A stretch of DNA of 64,000 bases, from assembly GCF_900100755.1 (NCBI RefSeq), contig NZ_FNCI01000002.1:62001-126000 (forward strand). The letters are read 5' to 3'. A program made the translations under genes and the position numbers. Source of the stretch: Onishia taeanensis. Its GTDB lineage: Bacteria; Pseudomonadota; Gammaproteobacteria; Pseudomonadales; Halomonadaceae. The notes beneath the pieces were generated by a model that was not told the origin of the DNA, made no database searches, and saw nothing but the letters and a program-made list of their open reading frames with translations. Of this stretch, positions 1 through 9,592 are shown piece by piece (the stretch's first letter is position 1; every line of letters starts with the position of its first letter).

Positions 1-54
1 TCCCGCGACAGCCGTGGCCTCCAGGCTGCCCCGATTGCTAACAAGCTGAAGCCT

Positions 55-1008
55 ATGAACCCCAATTATCTGGATTTCGAACAGCCCATTGCCGAGTTGC
101 AGGCGAAGATCGAGGAACTGCGGCTCGTCGGCAATGACAGCAAGATCAACATCAACGAAGAGGTCGCCAAGCTTCAGGAGAAGAGCAAGAAGCTCACCGA
201 GTCGATCTTCAAAGACCTTACCGCCTGGCAGGTGTCCCAGCTCTCGCGTCATCCGCAGCGCCCATACACCCTCGACTATCTCGAGCACGTCTTTACCGAC
301 TTCGACGAGCTGCACGGCGATCGTCATTTCGCCGATGATGCGGCGCTGGTCGGCGGCGTGGCGCGCCTCGACGACAAGCCGGTGATGGTCATCGGCCATC
401 AGAAGGGTCGCGACGTCAAGGAGAAGGTGCGCCGCAACTTTGGCATGCCGCGCCCCGAGGGCTATCGCAAGGCATGCCGCCTGATGGAGATGGCCGAGCG
501 CTTCAAGATGCCAGTGCTGACCTTCATCGACACCCCCGGCGCCTATCCGGGCATCGATGCCGAGGAACGCGGCCAGTCGGAAGCCATCGCCTACAACCTG
601 GCGGTGATGTCGCGGCTCAAGACACCGATCATCTCCACCGTGGTCGGCGAAGGTGGCTCCGGTGGCGCACTGGCCATCGGCGTCTGCGACGAACTGCAGA
701 TGCTGCAGTACTCCACCTACTCGGTCATCTCGCCGGAAGGCTGCGCCTCGATCCTGTGGAAGAGCGCCGAGCGTGCCTCCGAGGCGGCCCACGCCATGGG
801 CATCACCGCCGAGCGTCTGCAGGAACTCGGCTTCGTCGATACCCTGATCAAGGAGCCGTTGGGCGGTGCCCACCGTCATCCGGCGGCAACCTCTGAGCGT
901 ATCAAGACCTCGCTGGTCGAGAGCCTCGATCGTTTGCAGAGCATGGATACCGATGCCCTGCTCGAGCGCCGCTATGCGCGCCTGATGAGCTACGGCGCCC
1001 CGGTCTGA
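55..1008 (+). CDS. accA: Acetyl-CoA carboxylase carboxyltransferase subunit alpha
   Basis: With AccD this subunit moves the carboxyl group from biotin-BCCP to acetyl-CoA, making malonyl-CoA for fatty acid synthesis in the cytoplasm. The 317 residues are full length for the family. The protein opens with [12 protein letters not shown], the usual start, followed by a helical N-terminal segment, and the crotonase-like core carries the glycine-rich stretch [12 protein letters not shown] near residue 200. The 54 bases before the ATG hold no gene I can assign; dnaE often lies upstream in related genomes, but that cannot be confirmed here. tilS follows 54 bp downstream across a hairpin. Confidence 0.97.
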   Translation: MNPNYLDFEQPIAELQAKIEELRLVGNDSKININEEVAKLQEKSKKLTESIFKDLTAWQVSQLSRHPQRPYTLDYLEHVFTDFDELHGDRHFADDAALVGGVARLDDKPVMVIGHQKGRDVKEKVRRNFGMPRPEGYRKACRLMEMAERFKMPVLTFIDTPGAYPGIDAEERGQSEAIAYNLAVMSRLKTPIISTVVGEGGSGGALAIGVCDELQMLQYSTYSVISPEGCASILWKSAERASEAAHAMGITAERLQELGFVDTLIKEPLGGAHRHPAATSERIKTSLVESLDRLQSMDTDALLERRYARLMSYGAPV

Positions 1009-1018
1009 TCGATCAAAA

Positions 1019-1042
1019 AGGCCGCTTTTATTGAAGCGGCCT
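1019..1042. terminator. Perfect hairpin between accA and tilS
   Basis: Nine-base arms (1019-1027 and 1034-1042) pair perfectly around a six-base loop. Five A residues lie just before the 5' arm, so the canonical T tract is on the minus strand; the plus side has only CTCTC. It may partly terminate accA transcripts, or block antisense transcription entering accA. tilS starts 21 bp further on. Confidence 0.5.
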
Positions 1043-1062
1043 CTCAGTGCGGTGGACGCCTG

Positions 1063-2394
1063 ATGCTCGAGGATGTGCAGAGGTCAATCGATGACGCCCT
1101 GGCGGAAACCCCGCCGGGGCGTTGCGTTTGGGTGGCCCTTTCGGGCGGGCTTGACTCGAGCCTGCTGCTGACGCTCGCCGCCCGTGCGACTCATCGTCAT
1201 CCCCGTCCGCTTTATGCCTTGCACGTCGACCACGGCTTGCAGGCAGCATCGGCCGAGTTCGTGCGGCACTGCCGCCGGCTCTGCGGCCGCTTGGGGGTGC
1301 CGCTGTTCATCGAGCGGGTGAGTGTCGATCTGGCGGCCGGTCGCGGGCTCGAAGGTGCCGCCCGGCAGGCCCGCTATGGTGCCTTCGCCGCCCGGCTTAG
1401 CGACGGGGACACCCTGTGGCTCGCCCAGCATCGTCGCGACCAGGCGGAGACCTGGTTGCTGGCCGCGCTGCGCGGCAGCGGGATACGGGGGCTAGCGGCC
1501 ATGCCCCGGGCGCGTGGCTGGGCTGGGAGTCGTATTGCGCGCCCCCTGCGTGACGTGCCGCGGATGCGCCTGGAGGACGCCGCTAAGGCGTTGGGCGTCG
1601 CCTGGGTCGAGGACCCGAGCAACGCGGATGAGGCGCTCGATCGTAACTTTCTTCGCCGGCGGGTGCTGCCGCTGCTCGAGTCTCGCTGGCCCCGCGCCGA
1701 GGCGAGCCTGGCCCGCAGCGCGACCCTTGCCGGCGAGGCGGATGATCTGCTCGCGGAGTTGGCGGTGCTGGATCTGGCCGCCTGCGGCAACGATCCCGGC
1801 CGGCTGGCGCTGCCGGCACTCAAGGCGCTGAGTGCGCCGCGTCGGCGCCTGTTGATTCGCTACGCCTGCCAACGCCTGGGGCTGCCCACTCCGCCGACAG
1901 CACGCCTGCGGGCCCTCGAGGCGCAGCTTACCGCGCGACGTGATGCCCAGGTGCAGGTCAGCTGGCCAGGCGCAGAGGCGCGTTGCTGGCGTGAGCGTCT
2001 CTATCTGCAGCGCCCCTTGGCCGACCTGCCAGCAGGCTGGCAGGTCGACTGGGATGGCCAGGCGGTACTGGAAACGCCGCTGGGAGAGCTTGCGCTGCGA
2101 CTCGCGCGATGCCCCGCCGGTGGCCTTTCTGGAGAGAGTGCGCGCTACCGGGTGCGGGCGCGTCAGGGCGGCGAGGTGCTGCGCTTGGCCGAGCGCGGCC
2201 GGCGGGATCTCAAGCGGCTCTTGCAGGAAGCGAGCCTGCCGCCCTGGCGGCGACAGGGCCTGCTGGTGGTGTGGGATGGCGATACGGTGGCGGCGGTCCT
2301 CGACCCTCAGCAGCCAGGCGTGGTGGCCTGTGCAGCGGGCTATTGGGCCGAGGGCGAGGGCACCGTATCGCCAGCGCCGGGCGCCAGCGGCTAG
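1063..2394 (+). CDS. tilS: tRNA(Ile)-lysidine synthase
   Basis: TilS attaches lysine to C34 of the CAU-anticodon tRNA-Ile using ATP, which switches the tRNA to reading AUA codons. The N-terminal PP-loop motif SGGLDS is at residues 27-32, and the rest has the usual TilS layout of N-terminal ATPase domain, central substrate-binding domain and C-terminal domain, 443 residues in all. It follows accA in the same direction, as in Pseudomonas. Its stop overlaps the stop of the convergent ppx gene by four bases (CTAG, 2391-2394), so the two genes share their 3' ends and there is no room for a terminator between them. Confidence 0.95.
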   Translation: MLEDVQRSIDDALAETPPGRCVWVALSGGLDSSLLLTLAARATHRHPRPLYALHVDHGLQAASAEFVRHCRRLCGRLGVPLFIERVSVDLAAGRGLEGAARQARYGAFAARLSDGDTLWLAQHRRDQAETWLLAALRGSGIRGLAAMPRARGWAGSRIARPLRDVPRMRLEDAAKALGVAWVEDPSNADEALDRNFLRRRVLPLLESRWPRAEASLARSATLAGEADDLLAELAVLDLAACGNDPGRLALPALKALSAPRRRLLIRYACQRLGLPTPPTARLRALEAQLTARRDAQVQVSWPGAEARCWRERLYLQRPLADLPAGWQVDWDGQAVLETPLGELALRLARCPAGGLSGESARYRVRARQGGEVLRLAERGRRDLKRLLQEASLPPWRRQGLLVVWDGDTVAAVLDPQQPGVVACAAGYWAEGEGTVSPAPGASG

Positions 2395-3947
2395 CTGGCC
2401 GACACCTCGGCGGTATCCATGGTTTCGATGGCCAGCGTAAAGCCGGCGGCCCGCTGATATTCCTGTTCCTGCTCCAGGTCATTGACCAGCAGCGCCTGCT
2501 CGGCGAGTTCAGCGCTCAGTGACAGCGACAGCTGCTCGCCATCGGCGTCGAGGCGAAAGCCGGTCGGCGGGTGCTCCGGGCGGGAGTGATTGAGAATCAC
2601 CGCCAGCCGCAGCAGCCGGGCCAGGCGGCTAAGCGTCGGTTGCACCGCGGCGGGCAGGGCGTCGAGCTCCTTGACCGGGAACTTGCGCCGGTGGGCCCGC
2701 ACCAGGAATGCCAGGGCCTGCTGCTCGGGACGTGACAGCCCGGCAAGGTCGGAGTTGGCCAGCAGATAGGCGCCGTGGCGATGGAACTGGCTGTGGGAGA
2801 TGGCAAGGCCGATCTCGTGAAGCTGGGCCGCCCAGTCGAGGAACTGAGCGTTGCTGGCGCTCAACTGCCAGGTGGGCACCACTTGCGTCAGACATTGCTT
2901 GGCGCTTGCGGCGACCTGGTCGGCCTGGCGGGCGTCGACCTGGTAGCGCCGGCGCAGCCCGTCGAGCGTCTGCAAGCGGGAGTCCTCGGCGGTGTTGCGT
3001 CCGATCATGTCGTAGAGCACCCCTTCGCGCAGGGCACCGTCGGAATAGCGCATCTGCTCGAGGCCGAAGGCCTCGAAGACCGCCGATAGCACCGCGATGC
3101 CGGCGGGGAAGACGCTGGCGCGATCTTCCTTGAGCCCGTCCATGGCGACCTTGTCGAGCCGCTTCATCTTGATCAGGCGCTTGCGTAGGGTGGCCAGGCT
3201 CTTGCGGTCGATGATGCCATCGGGCGCCTGGCCACTGGCGGCGAGCACCGACGCGGCGGCCTTGATGGTGCCGCTGGAGCCGACCGGGTCGGCCCAGCCC
3301 AGCTCCTCGAAGGGACGGCGAATGTTGGCCAACTCCGAGAGGGCGGCGAGCTCGGCCTTGCGAAAGCGTTTCTCGGAGATGTCGCCATCGGGGAAGAAGC
3401 GTTTGGTGAAGGTCACGCAGCCCATTTCCAGACTCTCGAGCGCCAGGGGCTCGAAGTTCTCGCCGATGATGAACTCCGTGGAGCCGCCGCCGATGTCGAC
3501 GATCAGGCGCCGGCCGTGAACCTCGGCCAGGGCATGAGCCGCACCCAGATAAATCAGGCGGGCTTCCTCGCGCCCGGCGATGATCTCGATCTCATGGCCG
3601 AGCAATGCCTCGGCGCGTTCGATCAGCACCTGGCTGTTGGTCGCCGCGCGCAGCGCGTTGGTGCCCACCACCCTGAGCTGAGTGTTGGGCGTTTCCTCGA
3701 GAAAGGGCGCGAAGCGGGCCAGGCAGTCCAGGGCGCGCTGCATGGCGTCTTCGCTCAGGGCGCCTTCGTCATCGAGACCCGCGCCCAGTTGGACCTTCTC
3801 ACCGAGCTTGGCCACGACCTGCAACTGACCGTCGACGTTATTGGCGACCAGCAGATGAAAACTGTTGGAGCCAAGGTCGATGGCCGCCAGACGCTGGGGC
3901 GCTTGGGGATCGTCAGGCGTGTCGCCGAAGCCCGGAGAGTTGTTCAT
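2391..3947 (-). CDS. ppx: Exopolyphosphatase (Ppx/GppA family)
   Basis: Ppx removes phosphate from the ends of polyphosphate chains and opposes Ppk1, encoded 7 kb away here. The N-terminal actin-like ATPase fold shows the phosphate-1 motif AIDLGSNSFHLL and the phosphate-2 motif VDIGGGSTEF; the C-terminal half looks like the HD-type helical domain of long Ppx proteins. I place the start at 3947 (518 residues) because GAGGA sits eight bases upstream of that ATG; the frame stays open to 4016 but without a comparable ribosome site. GppA, which hydrolyses pppGpp, is a close relative and cannot be excluded, but the ppx-rho-ppk neighbourhood favours Ppx. Confidence 0.9.
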   Translation of the reverse strand: MNNSPGFGDTPDDPQAPQRLAAIDLGSNSFHLLVANNVDGQLQVVAKLGEKVQLGAGLDDEGALSEDAMQRALDCLARFAPFLEETPNTQLRVVGTNALRAATNSQVLIERAEALLGHEIEIIAGREEARLIYLGAAHALAEVHGRRLIVDIGGGSTEFIIGENFEPLALESLEMGCVTFTKRFFPDGDISEKRFRKAELAALSELANIRRPFEELGWADPVGSSGTIKAAASVLAASGQAPDGIIDRKSLATLRKRLIKMKRLDKVAMDGLKEDRASVFPAGIAVLSAVFEAFGLEQMRYSDGALREGVLYDMIGRNTAEDSRLQTLDGLRRRYQVDARQADQVAASAKQCLTQVVPTWQLSASNAQFLDWAAQLHEIGLAISHSQFHRHGAYLLANSDLAGLSRPEQQALAFLVRAHRRKFPVKELDALPAAVQPTLSRLARLLRLAVILNHSRPEHPPTGFRLDADGEQLSLSLSAELAEQALLVNDLEQEQEYQRAAGFTLAIETMDTAEVSAS

Positions 3948-4414
3948 GAAAAGGTTCCTCGGTGTCACTTGGCCCCAAGGTTGCGGTCCGCCCCGGGGGT
4001 TGTCAATCGCCGCCATGGTGGCGAAGCGTTACTGGGGCTTGCGTTTGCCGATTCGCTTGACTACCATCGAGTCGTTCGCCTGTTCCGAATACTTCCCGAC
4101 TGCTTCACGGTGACCGCTAAACGGCATCTCACGCCGCGGTCAAACTCCAAGTCGTCAGTCAGCCCGCTGATTCCTTACGATGACGCTTCGCCATCATGAC
4201 TAGCTATTCAGGCGACACGAATACGGCTACATGAACAGCGCTTCCCTCTTAGTTCGATATCGTCCATGGCTTCCCCGCAAGCAGCGGTCGGCTGATCATA
4301 TCTCGAGAGTGGATGTCCCAGGGCTCTGAACGCACCACGCGGCGCATCGTCACCGCCTCCTGTCGTTTTCCGGCTTCGTTGCCACGCTGACACGAGCTAT
4401 TTCTGATCAAACCG
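3948..4414. other. Divergent intergenic region ppx/rho (467 bp), no gene seen
   Basis: This region separates the divergent ppx and rho starts and must hold both promoters. Only short open frames without ribosome sites are present, and I see no conserved protein. trxA, which sits between ppx and rho in Pseudomonas, is absent. The part next to rho would give a long 5' leader; long leaders are known for rho, where Rho terminates its own transcript, but no specific element could be identified by eye. Confidence 0.6.
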
Positions 4415-5674
<1,260 letters not shown>

Positions 5675-5726
5675 AGCCAGTCGTCAGGCCCGGCGACGGC
5701 TGGGCCTGAATCGCTAATGAGTCCGA

Positions 5727-5754
5727 GGGGCGGCATGCTATGCTGCCCCTTTTG
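5727..5754 (+). terminator. Intrinsic terminator after rho
   Basis: Ten-base arms (5727-5736 and 5740-5749, one G-T wobble) enclose a GCT loop and are followed by TTTT-GTCG-TTTT. It ends only 25-30 bases before the ubiD start codon, so it could also act as a regulatory hairpin in the ubiD leader. An additional weaker inverted repeat lies at about 5689-5709. Confidence 0.6.
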
Positions 5755-5778
5755 TCGTTTTGGGAGCGCAACAACCGC

Positions 5779-7272
5779 ATGAAGTATAAAGACTTGCGTG
5801 AGTTTATCGCCGCCCTGGAAGCGCAGGGAGAACTCCAGCGGGTGACCGCCGAGGTGGACCCTTACCTCGAGATCACCGAGATCTGTGACCGCACGCTCAA
5901 GGCCGGCGGCCCGGCGCTCCTGTTCGAGAACGTCAAGGGCCATGACATGCCGCTGCTGGGCAATCTGTTCGGTACGCCGCGGCGAGTAGCCCTGGGCATG
6001 GGCCAGGAGTCGGTGAGTGCCCTGCGCGAGGTAGGCAAGCTGCTGGCCTTCCTCAAGGAACCCGATCCCCCCAAGGGCTTTCGCGATGCCTGGGAGAAGC
6101 TGCCGATCTTCAAGCAGGTGATGAGCATGGGGCCCAAGGTCCTGCGCAAGGCGCCGGTGCAGGAGGTGGTGCTCGACGGCGAGGCGGTGGATCTCGACCG
6201 CATTCCCATCCAGCACTGCTGGCCTGGCGATGCCGCGCCGCTGGTCACCTGGGCGCTGGTGGTCACCAAGGGGCCCGACAAGGAGCGTCAGAATCTCGGT
6301 ATCTATCGCCAGCAGAAACTCTCCAAGAACCGCCTGATCATGCGCTGGCTTTCCCATCGCGGCGGCGCGCTGGATTTCCAGGAATTCCAGCGGGCGCATC
6401 CCGGCGAGCCCTTCCCGGTGGCGGTGGCGTTGGGGGCCGATCCGGCGACCATCCTCGGCGCGGTGACTCCGGTGCCGGACACGCTCTCCGAGTACGCCTT
6501 CGCCGGGCTGCTCAGGGGGTCGCGCACCGAGCTGGTCAAGTGCGGCCATGCTGACCTGAATGTGCCGGCCTCCAGCGAGATTATTCTCGAAGGCTTCATC
6601 TATCCCGACGACATGGCACCCGAGGGCCCTTACGGCGATCACACCGGCTATTACAACGAAGTCGAGCATTTCCCGGTCTTCACCGTCGAGCGCATCACCC
6701 ATCGCCGCGACCCTATTTATCATTCGACCTATACCGGTCGGCCGCCCGACGAGCCCGCGATCCTGGGCCTCGCCCTCAACGAGGTCTTCGTGCCGATCCT
6801 GCGCAAGCAGTTTCCGGAAATCGTCGACTTCTATCTGCCGCCGGAGGGTTGCTCTTACCGCATGGCGGTGGTGACGATGAAGAAGCAGTACCCGGGCCAT
6901 GCCAAGCGGGTGATGATGGGGGTGTGGAGCTTCCTGCGCCAGTTCATGTACACCAAGTTCGTGGTGGTTCTCGATGACGACGTCGATGCCCGCAACTGGG
7001 AAGACGTGATCTGGGCCATCACCACTCGCATGGACCCGGCCCGTGATACGGTGATGGTCGAGAACACGCCCATCGACTATCTGGACTTTGCTTCGCCCAG
7101 TGCCGGACTCGGCTCCAAGATGGGCCTGGATGCGACCAACAAGTGGCCGGGCGAGACCGACCGCGAATGGGGCGAGCCGATCGTCATGGACGCGGCCATC
7201 AAGTCGCGGGTCGATGATCGCTGGGCCGAGCTCGGGATCACCCTGCCGGCGGGCCCCGCGCCACGCTCCTGA
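5779..7272 (+). CDS. ubiD: 4-hydroxy-3-polyprenylbenzoate decarboxylase UbiD
   Basis: UbiD decarboxylates 3-polyprenyl-4-hydroxybenzoate in ubiquinone synthesis, using prenylated FMN made by UbiX. The 497-residue protein starts [14 protein letters not shown] and contains the conserved segment [13 protein letters not shown] and the catalytic-region motif [12 protein letters not shown] use the ATG at 5779, preceded by GGGAG; an upstream in-frame ATG at 5740 falls inside the rho terminator hairpin and would add 13 unconserved residues. fre follows after 42 bp, the same pairing as in E. coli. UbiE, UbiJ and UbiB of the same pathway are encoded at 16.5-19.6 kb. Confidence 0.95.
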   Translation: MKYKDLREFIAALEAQGELQRVTAEVDPYLEITEICDRTLKAGGPALLFENVKGHDMPLLGNLFGTPRRVALGMGQESVSALREVGKLLAFLKEPDPPKGFRDAWEKLPIFKQVMSMGPKVLRKAPVQEVVLDGEAVDLDRIPIQHCWPGDAAPLVTWALVVTKGPDKERQNLGIYRQQKLSKNRLIMRWLSHRGGALDFQEFQRAHPGEPFPVAVALGADPATILGAVTPVPDTLSEYAFAGLLRGSRTELVKCGHADLNVPASSEIILEGFIYPDDMAPEGPYGDHTGYYNEVEHFPVFTVERITHRRDPIYHSTYTGRPPDEPAILGLALNEVFVPILRKQFPEIVDFYLPPEGCSYRMAVVTMKKQYPGHAKRVMMGVWSFLRQFMYTKFVVVLDDDVDARNWEDVIWAITTRMDPARDTVMVENTPIDYLDFASPSAGLGSKMGLDATNKWPGETDREWGEPIVMDAAIKSRVDDRWAELGITLPAGPAPRS

Positions 7273-7314
7273 CGCTTCTAACTACGCCCATGCTCCTGAC
7301 AACGAGAGGCGCTT

Positions 7315-8100
7315 ATGACCGCAAGGACTCTGACCTGCCAAGTGACGGCGGTGGAGGATCTCAATCCCGATGTCTTTCGGGTACGCCTGGAAGGGCGCCC
7401 CGAGGCCATGGCACATGCTCCGGGCCAGTACCTGGAGCTGGCGCTGGACGACGAGACCTGGGTGCCGTTCTCGATCGCCAATGCTCATGCCGGCGACGGC
7501 TCACTCGAACTGCATATCCAGCACTGGCCCGAGCGCTCCAATTCGGCGCGTCTGCGTGAGCTCATGCAGCACGCCGCGAACCTGACGCTGCGCCTGCCAA
7601 GCGGCGACTGTGTGCTGGATCCCGACAGCCGCCGCCCCTTGCTGCTGGTGGCCGCCGGCACCGGCTTCGCGCAGATGAAGGCGATCATCGAGGCGGCGCT
7701 GCACGCTGACCCCGAGCGCGAGATTGACCTGTGGTGGGCGGCCAAGGAGCGTCGCGAGTTCTATCTGGAGAGCCTGGCCCGGGAGTGGGTCGCCCGCTAC
7801 CCGAACCTGACCTTCCATGGGGTCAGCGAGCAGGGCATGAGCGACGACTTTGTCGATCAACGTATCCACGGGCATGCCGGTCGTATCGACGCCGCCCTGG
7901 GGGAGGCCCTGGACGATGTCGATGTCTCGGGCCACGACGTTTATCTTTCGGGGTCGCCGGGCATGGTTTATGCCTGCGTCGATGTGCTGGCCTCACTGGG
8001 GCTCGAACCCACGCGCGTGTTCTCGGATGTCTTCGCCTATGCGCCGCGTGATCCCTTGGTGCCCACCGTGGGCAGCCTGGTGAGGGCCGACGGAGCATGA
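7315..8100 (+). CDS. fre: NAD(P)H-flavin reductase (Fre/LuxG-like)
   Basis: This is a ferredoxin-NADP+ reductase-type flavin reductase that reduces free flavins with NAD(P)H. The flavin-binding PGQYLEL and VPFSIAN motifs are near residues 40-60, the nicotinamide-binding LLVAAGTGFAQM motif follows, and the C-terminal LSGSPGMVYA motif is typical. At 261 residues it is somewhat longer than E. coli Fre. Its place directly behind ubiD is conserved in gammaproteobacteria; a role in supplying reduced flavin for UbiX/UbiD cofactor formation is an inference. Its stop overlaps the folM start by four bases (ATGA), implying translational coupling. Confidence 0.87.
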   Translation: MTARTLTCQVTAVEDLNPDVFRVRLEGRPEAMAHAPGQYLELALDDETWVPFSIANAHAGDGSLELHIQHWPERSNSARLRELMQHAANLTLRLPSGDCVLDPDSRRPLLLVAAGTGFAQMKAIIEAALHADPEREIDLWWAAKERREFYLESLAREWVARYPNLTFHGVSEQGMSDDFVDQRIHGHAGRIDAALGEALDDVDVSGHDVYLSGSPGMVYACVDVLASLGLEPTRVFSDVFAYAPRDPLVPTVGSLVRADGA

Positions 8101-8810
8101 GCAGCGCGCCGATCCTGATCACCGGCGGGGCGCAGCGGCTGGGCCGTCACTGTGCCGAGCGCCTGATCGATGACGGCCACCCGGTCATCATCAGCTACCG
8201 TCGCGAGCGTCCCGAACTCGAGGCCCTGCGCGAGAAGGGTATCGTCACTCTGGCCGCGGATTTCTCCAGCGAAGCCGGCATTCTCGACTTCATCGCAAGG
8301 CTCAAGGCCACGACGCCTGCGCTGCGGGCGATCGTCCACAACGCCAGCGACTGGGCGCCGGATAGCCGCGGCGACGATGCCGGTGCCAGTTTCGAGCGTC
8401 TGTTTCGGGTCCATATGCAGGCGCCGTACCTGATCAATCTGCATGCGCAGGCGCTGCTCGAGGCGGGGGACGAGCCGCTAGCCGACATTGTGCACATGAC
8501 CGACTATGTGGCGGTCAAGGGCTCGAAGAAGCACGCCGCCTATGCGGCGACCAAGGCCGGGCTCGACAACCTGACGCTGTCATTCGCCGCCATGTACGCG
8601 CCGCGCATCCAGGTCAACGCCATTGCGCCGGCGATGATCATGCTCAACGAGGGTGACGATGAGGCCTACGCCGAAAAGGCCAGGGCCAAGTCGGCCATGC
8701 AGATGATCCCTGGCCCTGGGGTGATCTATGAGAGCCTGCGCTATCTGCTCGATAATCGCTTCGTTACCGGCGTGACCCTGCCGGTCGATGGTGGGCGACA
8801 CCTGCGCTAG
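8097..8810 (+). CDS. folM: Dihydromonapterin reductase FolM (short-chain dehydrogenase)
   Basis: FolM reduces dihydromonapterin, and weakly dihydrofolate, with NADPH to make tetrahydromonapterin. The 237-residue protein has the SDR fold: ILITGGAQRLG as the cofactor motif at the N-terminus, IVHNAS in place of the usual NNAG motif, and the catalytic YAATK (Tyr-x-x-x-Lys). The N-terminal region up to ADFSSEAG and the VHNASDW segment resemble E. coli FolM closely, which is why I prefer this over a generic SDR call. It overlaps fre by four bases and is probably co-transcribed with ubiD-fre. Confidence 0.85.
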   Translation: MSSAPILITGGAQRLGRHCAERLIDDGHPVIISYRRERPELEALREKGIVTLAADFSSEAGILDFIARLKATTPALRAIVHNASDWAPDSRGDDAGASFERLFRVHMQAPYLINLHAQALLEAGDEPLADIVHMTDYVAVKGSKKHAAYAATKAGLDNLTLSFAAMYAPRIQVNAIAPAMIMLNEGDDEAYAEKARAKSAMQMIPGPGVIYESLRYLLDNRFVTGVTLPVDGGRHLR

Positions 8811-8846
8811 ACTCTGACTATCGGCTGACGCCCCTTGAGGTCACGC

Positions 8847-8972
8847 ATGGCTGAGCATGATCCTAACTTCAAAGACGACTCGGGGTTTCTGACCCTGTTT
8901 CTCGGGGTCGTCGTGCTGGTCGGCATGGCCGGCCTGCCGGCAACCATCGCCTGGGCCCAGTACTTTGGTTGA
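8847..8972 (+). CDS. Small single-pass membrane protein, 41 residues
   Basis: The open frame starts at ATG 8847 with GAGG seven bases upstream and encodes 41 residues: a charged N-terminus (MAEHDPNFKDD), a hydrophobic stretch of about 25 residues beginning at FLTLFLGVVVLVG, and a short tail ending QYFG. This fits a one-helix inner-membrane peptide. It begins 36 bp after folM and could be the last gene of the ubiD-fre-folM unit. I do not recognise a family. Its last codons and stop are the first unit of a 15-bp tandem repeat that continues downstream. Confidence 0.6.
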   Translation: MAEHDPNFKDDSGFLTLFLGVVVLVGMAGLPATIAWAQYFG

Positions 8973-9050
8973 GAGCACTTCGGCTGAGAGTACTTTGCCT
9001 GAGAGCGCTTTGGCTGAGAGTGCTTCGGCTTAGAGCGCTTTGGGCCGAGC
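8961..9050 (+). repeat. Six tandem 15-bp units, each copying a gene 3' end
   Basis: Six adjacent 15-bp units (8961, 8976, 8991, 9006, 9021, 9036) follow the pattern YRCTTYGSCTGAGAG with a few substitutions. The first unit is the end of the 41-residue ORF (codons for Y-F-G, stop, then GAG). In that frame units 2-4 also carry TGA at the same place; unit 5 has TTA and unit 6 is degenerate. The unit length is a multiple of three, so every copy keeps the same frame. Confidence 0.9.
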
Positions 9051-9355
9051 GCTGACGCCAGGCATCCAGGCGCTGTCGGTGAGACGGAGCCTGAAAGCGG
9101 CCGACGTGGTCCTCAGGCTTATGGCATAGCCTGTCGACACAGGCCCGTATCCCCTCTGACGGGCTTGCCAAGTCCGTCAGGGTGTGTAGGATGAAACTTC
9201 GTCATTAGCAACACCGTCATCAGTAATACAGTTTTTAGAAACGCAGTTACCCGGCACCTTGACCCGAACCCAAAGCAGACAGCCGACATCCCATGACCCA
9301 TTCCACGCTTGAACCCAATACTGCTCGCATCGCCCTCCCGGGCGAGGCGCGCGGC
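9051..9355. other. Intergenic region with the probable DAHP-synthase leader promoter
   Basis: No gene is evident. Around 9201-9226 an imperfect direct repeat (GTCATTAGCAA and GTCATCAGTAA, 15 bp apart) lies next to a possible -10 element TAATAC at 9224, but no convincing -35 is spaced correctly. An ATG at 9293 is in frame with the first leader peptide but lacks a ribosome site. The transcript of the downstream leader must start somewhere in this stretch. Confidence 0.4.
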
Positions 9356-9454
9356 ATGGCGTACCAGCCTGTGGGCGGGCTTGAGACCGGCGCTTGGCAA
9401 GGGTTCTGGAGCTATTGGTTTAGCGCCGGCGTGCCGGTGGCCAGGTCTCACTGA
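9356..9454 (+). CDS. Aromatic-rich attenuator leader peptide 1 (32 residues)
   Basis: The ATG at 9356 follows GAGG with an eight-base gap. The peptide contains the run AWQGFWSYWFSAG: Trp codons at 9395, 9407 and 9416, Phe at 9404 and 9419, and Tyr at 9413. This density of aromatic codons in a short ORF just before a terminator hairpin is the mark of amino-acid-sensing attenuation. A pause-type pairing (9428-9433 with 9457-9462) begins nine bases after the last Trp codon. The ORF could start at 9293, but the ribosome site favours 9356. The downstream gene, DAHP synthase, makes the first committed precursor of Trp, Phe and Tyr, which fits. Confidence 0.8.
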   Translation: MAYQPVGGLETGAWQGFWSYWFSAGVPVARSH

Positions 9455-9481
9455 CCCACGCCACGAGGTACGCCCCACTCA

Positions 9482-9540
9482 GGGTTGCCTCCGATGTCTT
9501 GAGACCCCCGGTCGGCAACCCGACCGGGGGTTTTCGTTTC
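9482..9540 (+). promoter_or_regulatory. Transcription attenuator: terminator with competing antiterminator
   Basis: A 12-bp perfect stem (9504-9515 with 9520-9531, loop CAAC) is followed by TTTCGTTTC and is a strong intrinsic terminator. The segment GGGTTGCC at 9482-9489 is the exact complement of 9514-9521, which covers the terminator loop and the inner ends of both arms, so the two pairings are mutually exclusive. Together with leader peptide 1 this gives the classic attenuator: ribosome stalling on aromatic codons would free 9482-9489 to form the antiterminator. Confidence 0.85.
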
Positions 9541-9592
9541 TGGATGCTTTGACCTCACATACAGGGCCTCAGGCCCACAAGGAAGAGACGCG

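Noticed and set aside
4208..4393. A 61-codon minus-strand frame in the rho leader
   Set aside because: No ribosome site and no recognisable protein; most likely chance.
9201..9230. Imperfect 15-bp direct repeat GTCATTAGCAA/GTCATCAGTAA as a possible TrpR/TyrR operator
   Set aside because: It does not match the TrpR or TyrR operator consensus well, and the repeat is too degenerate to call an operator.
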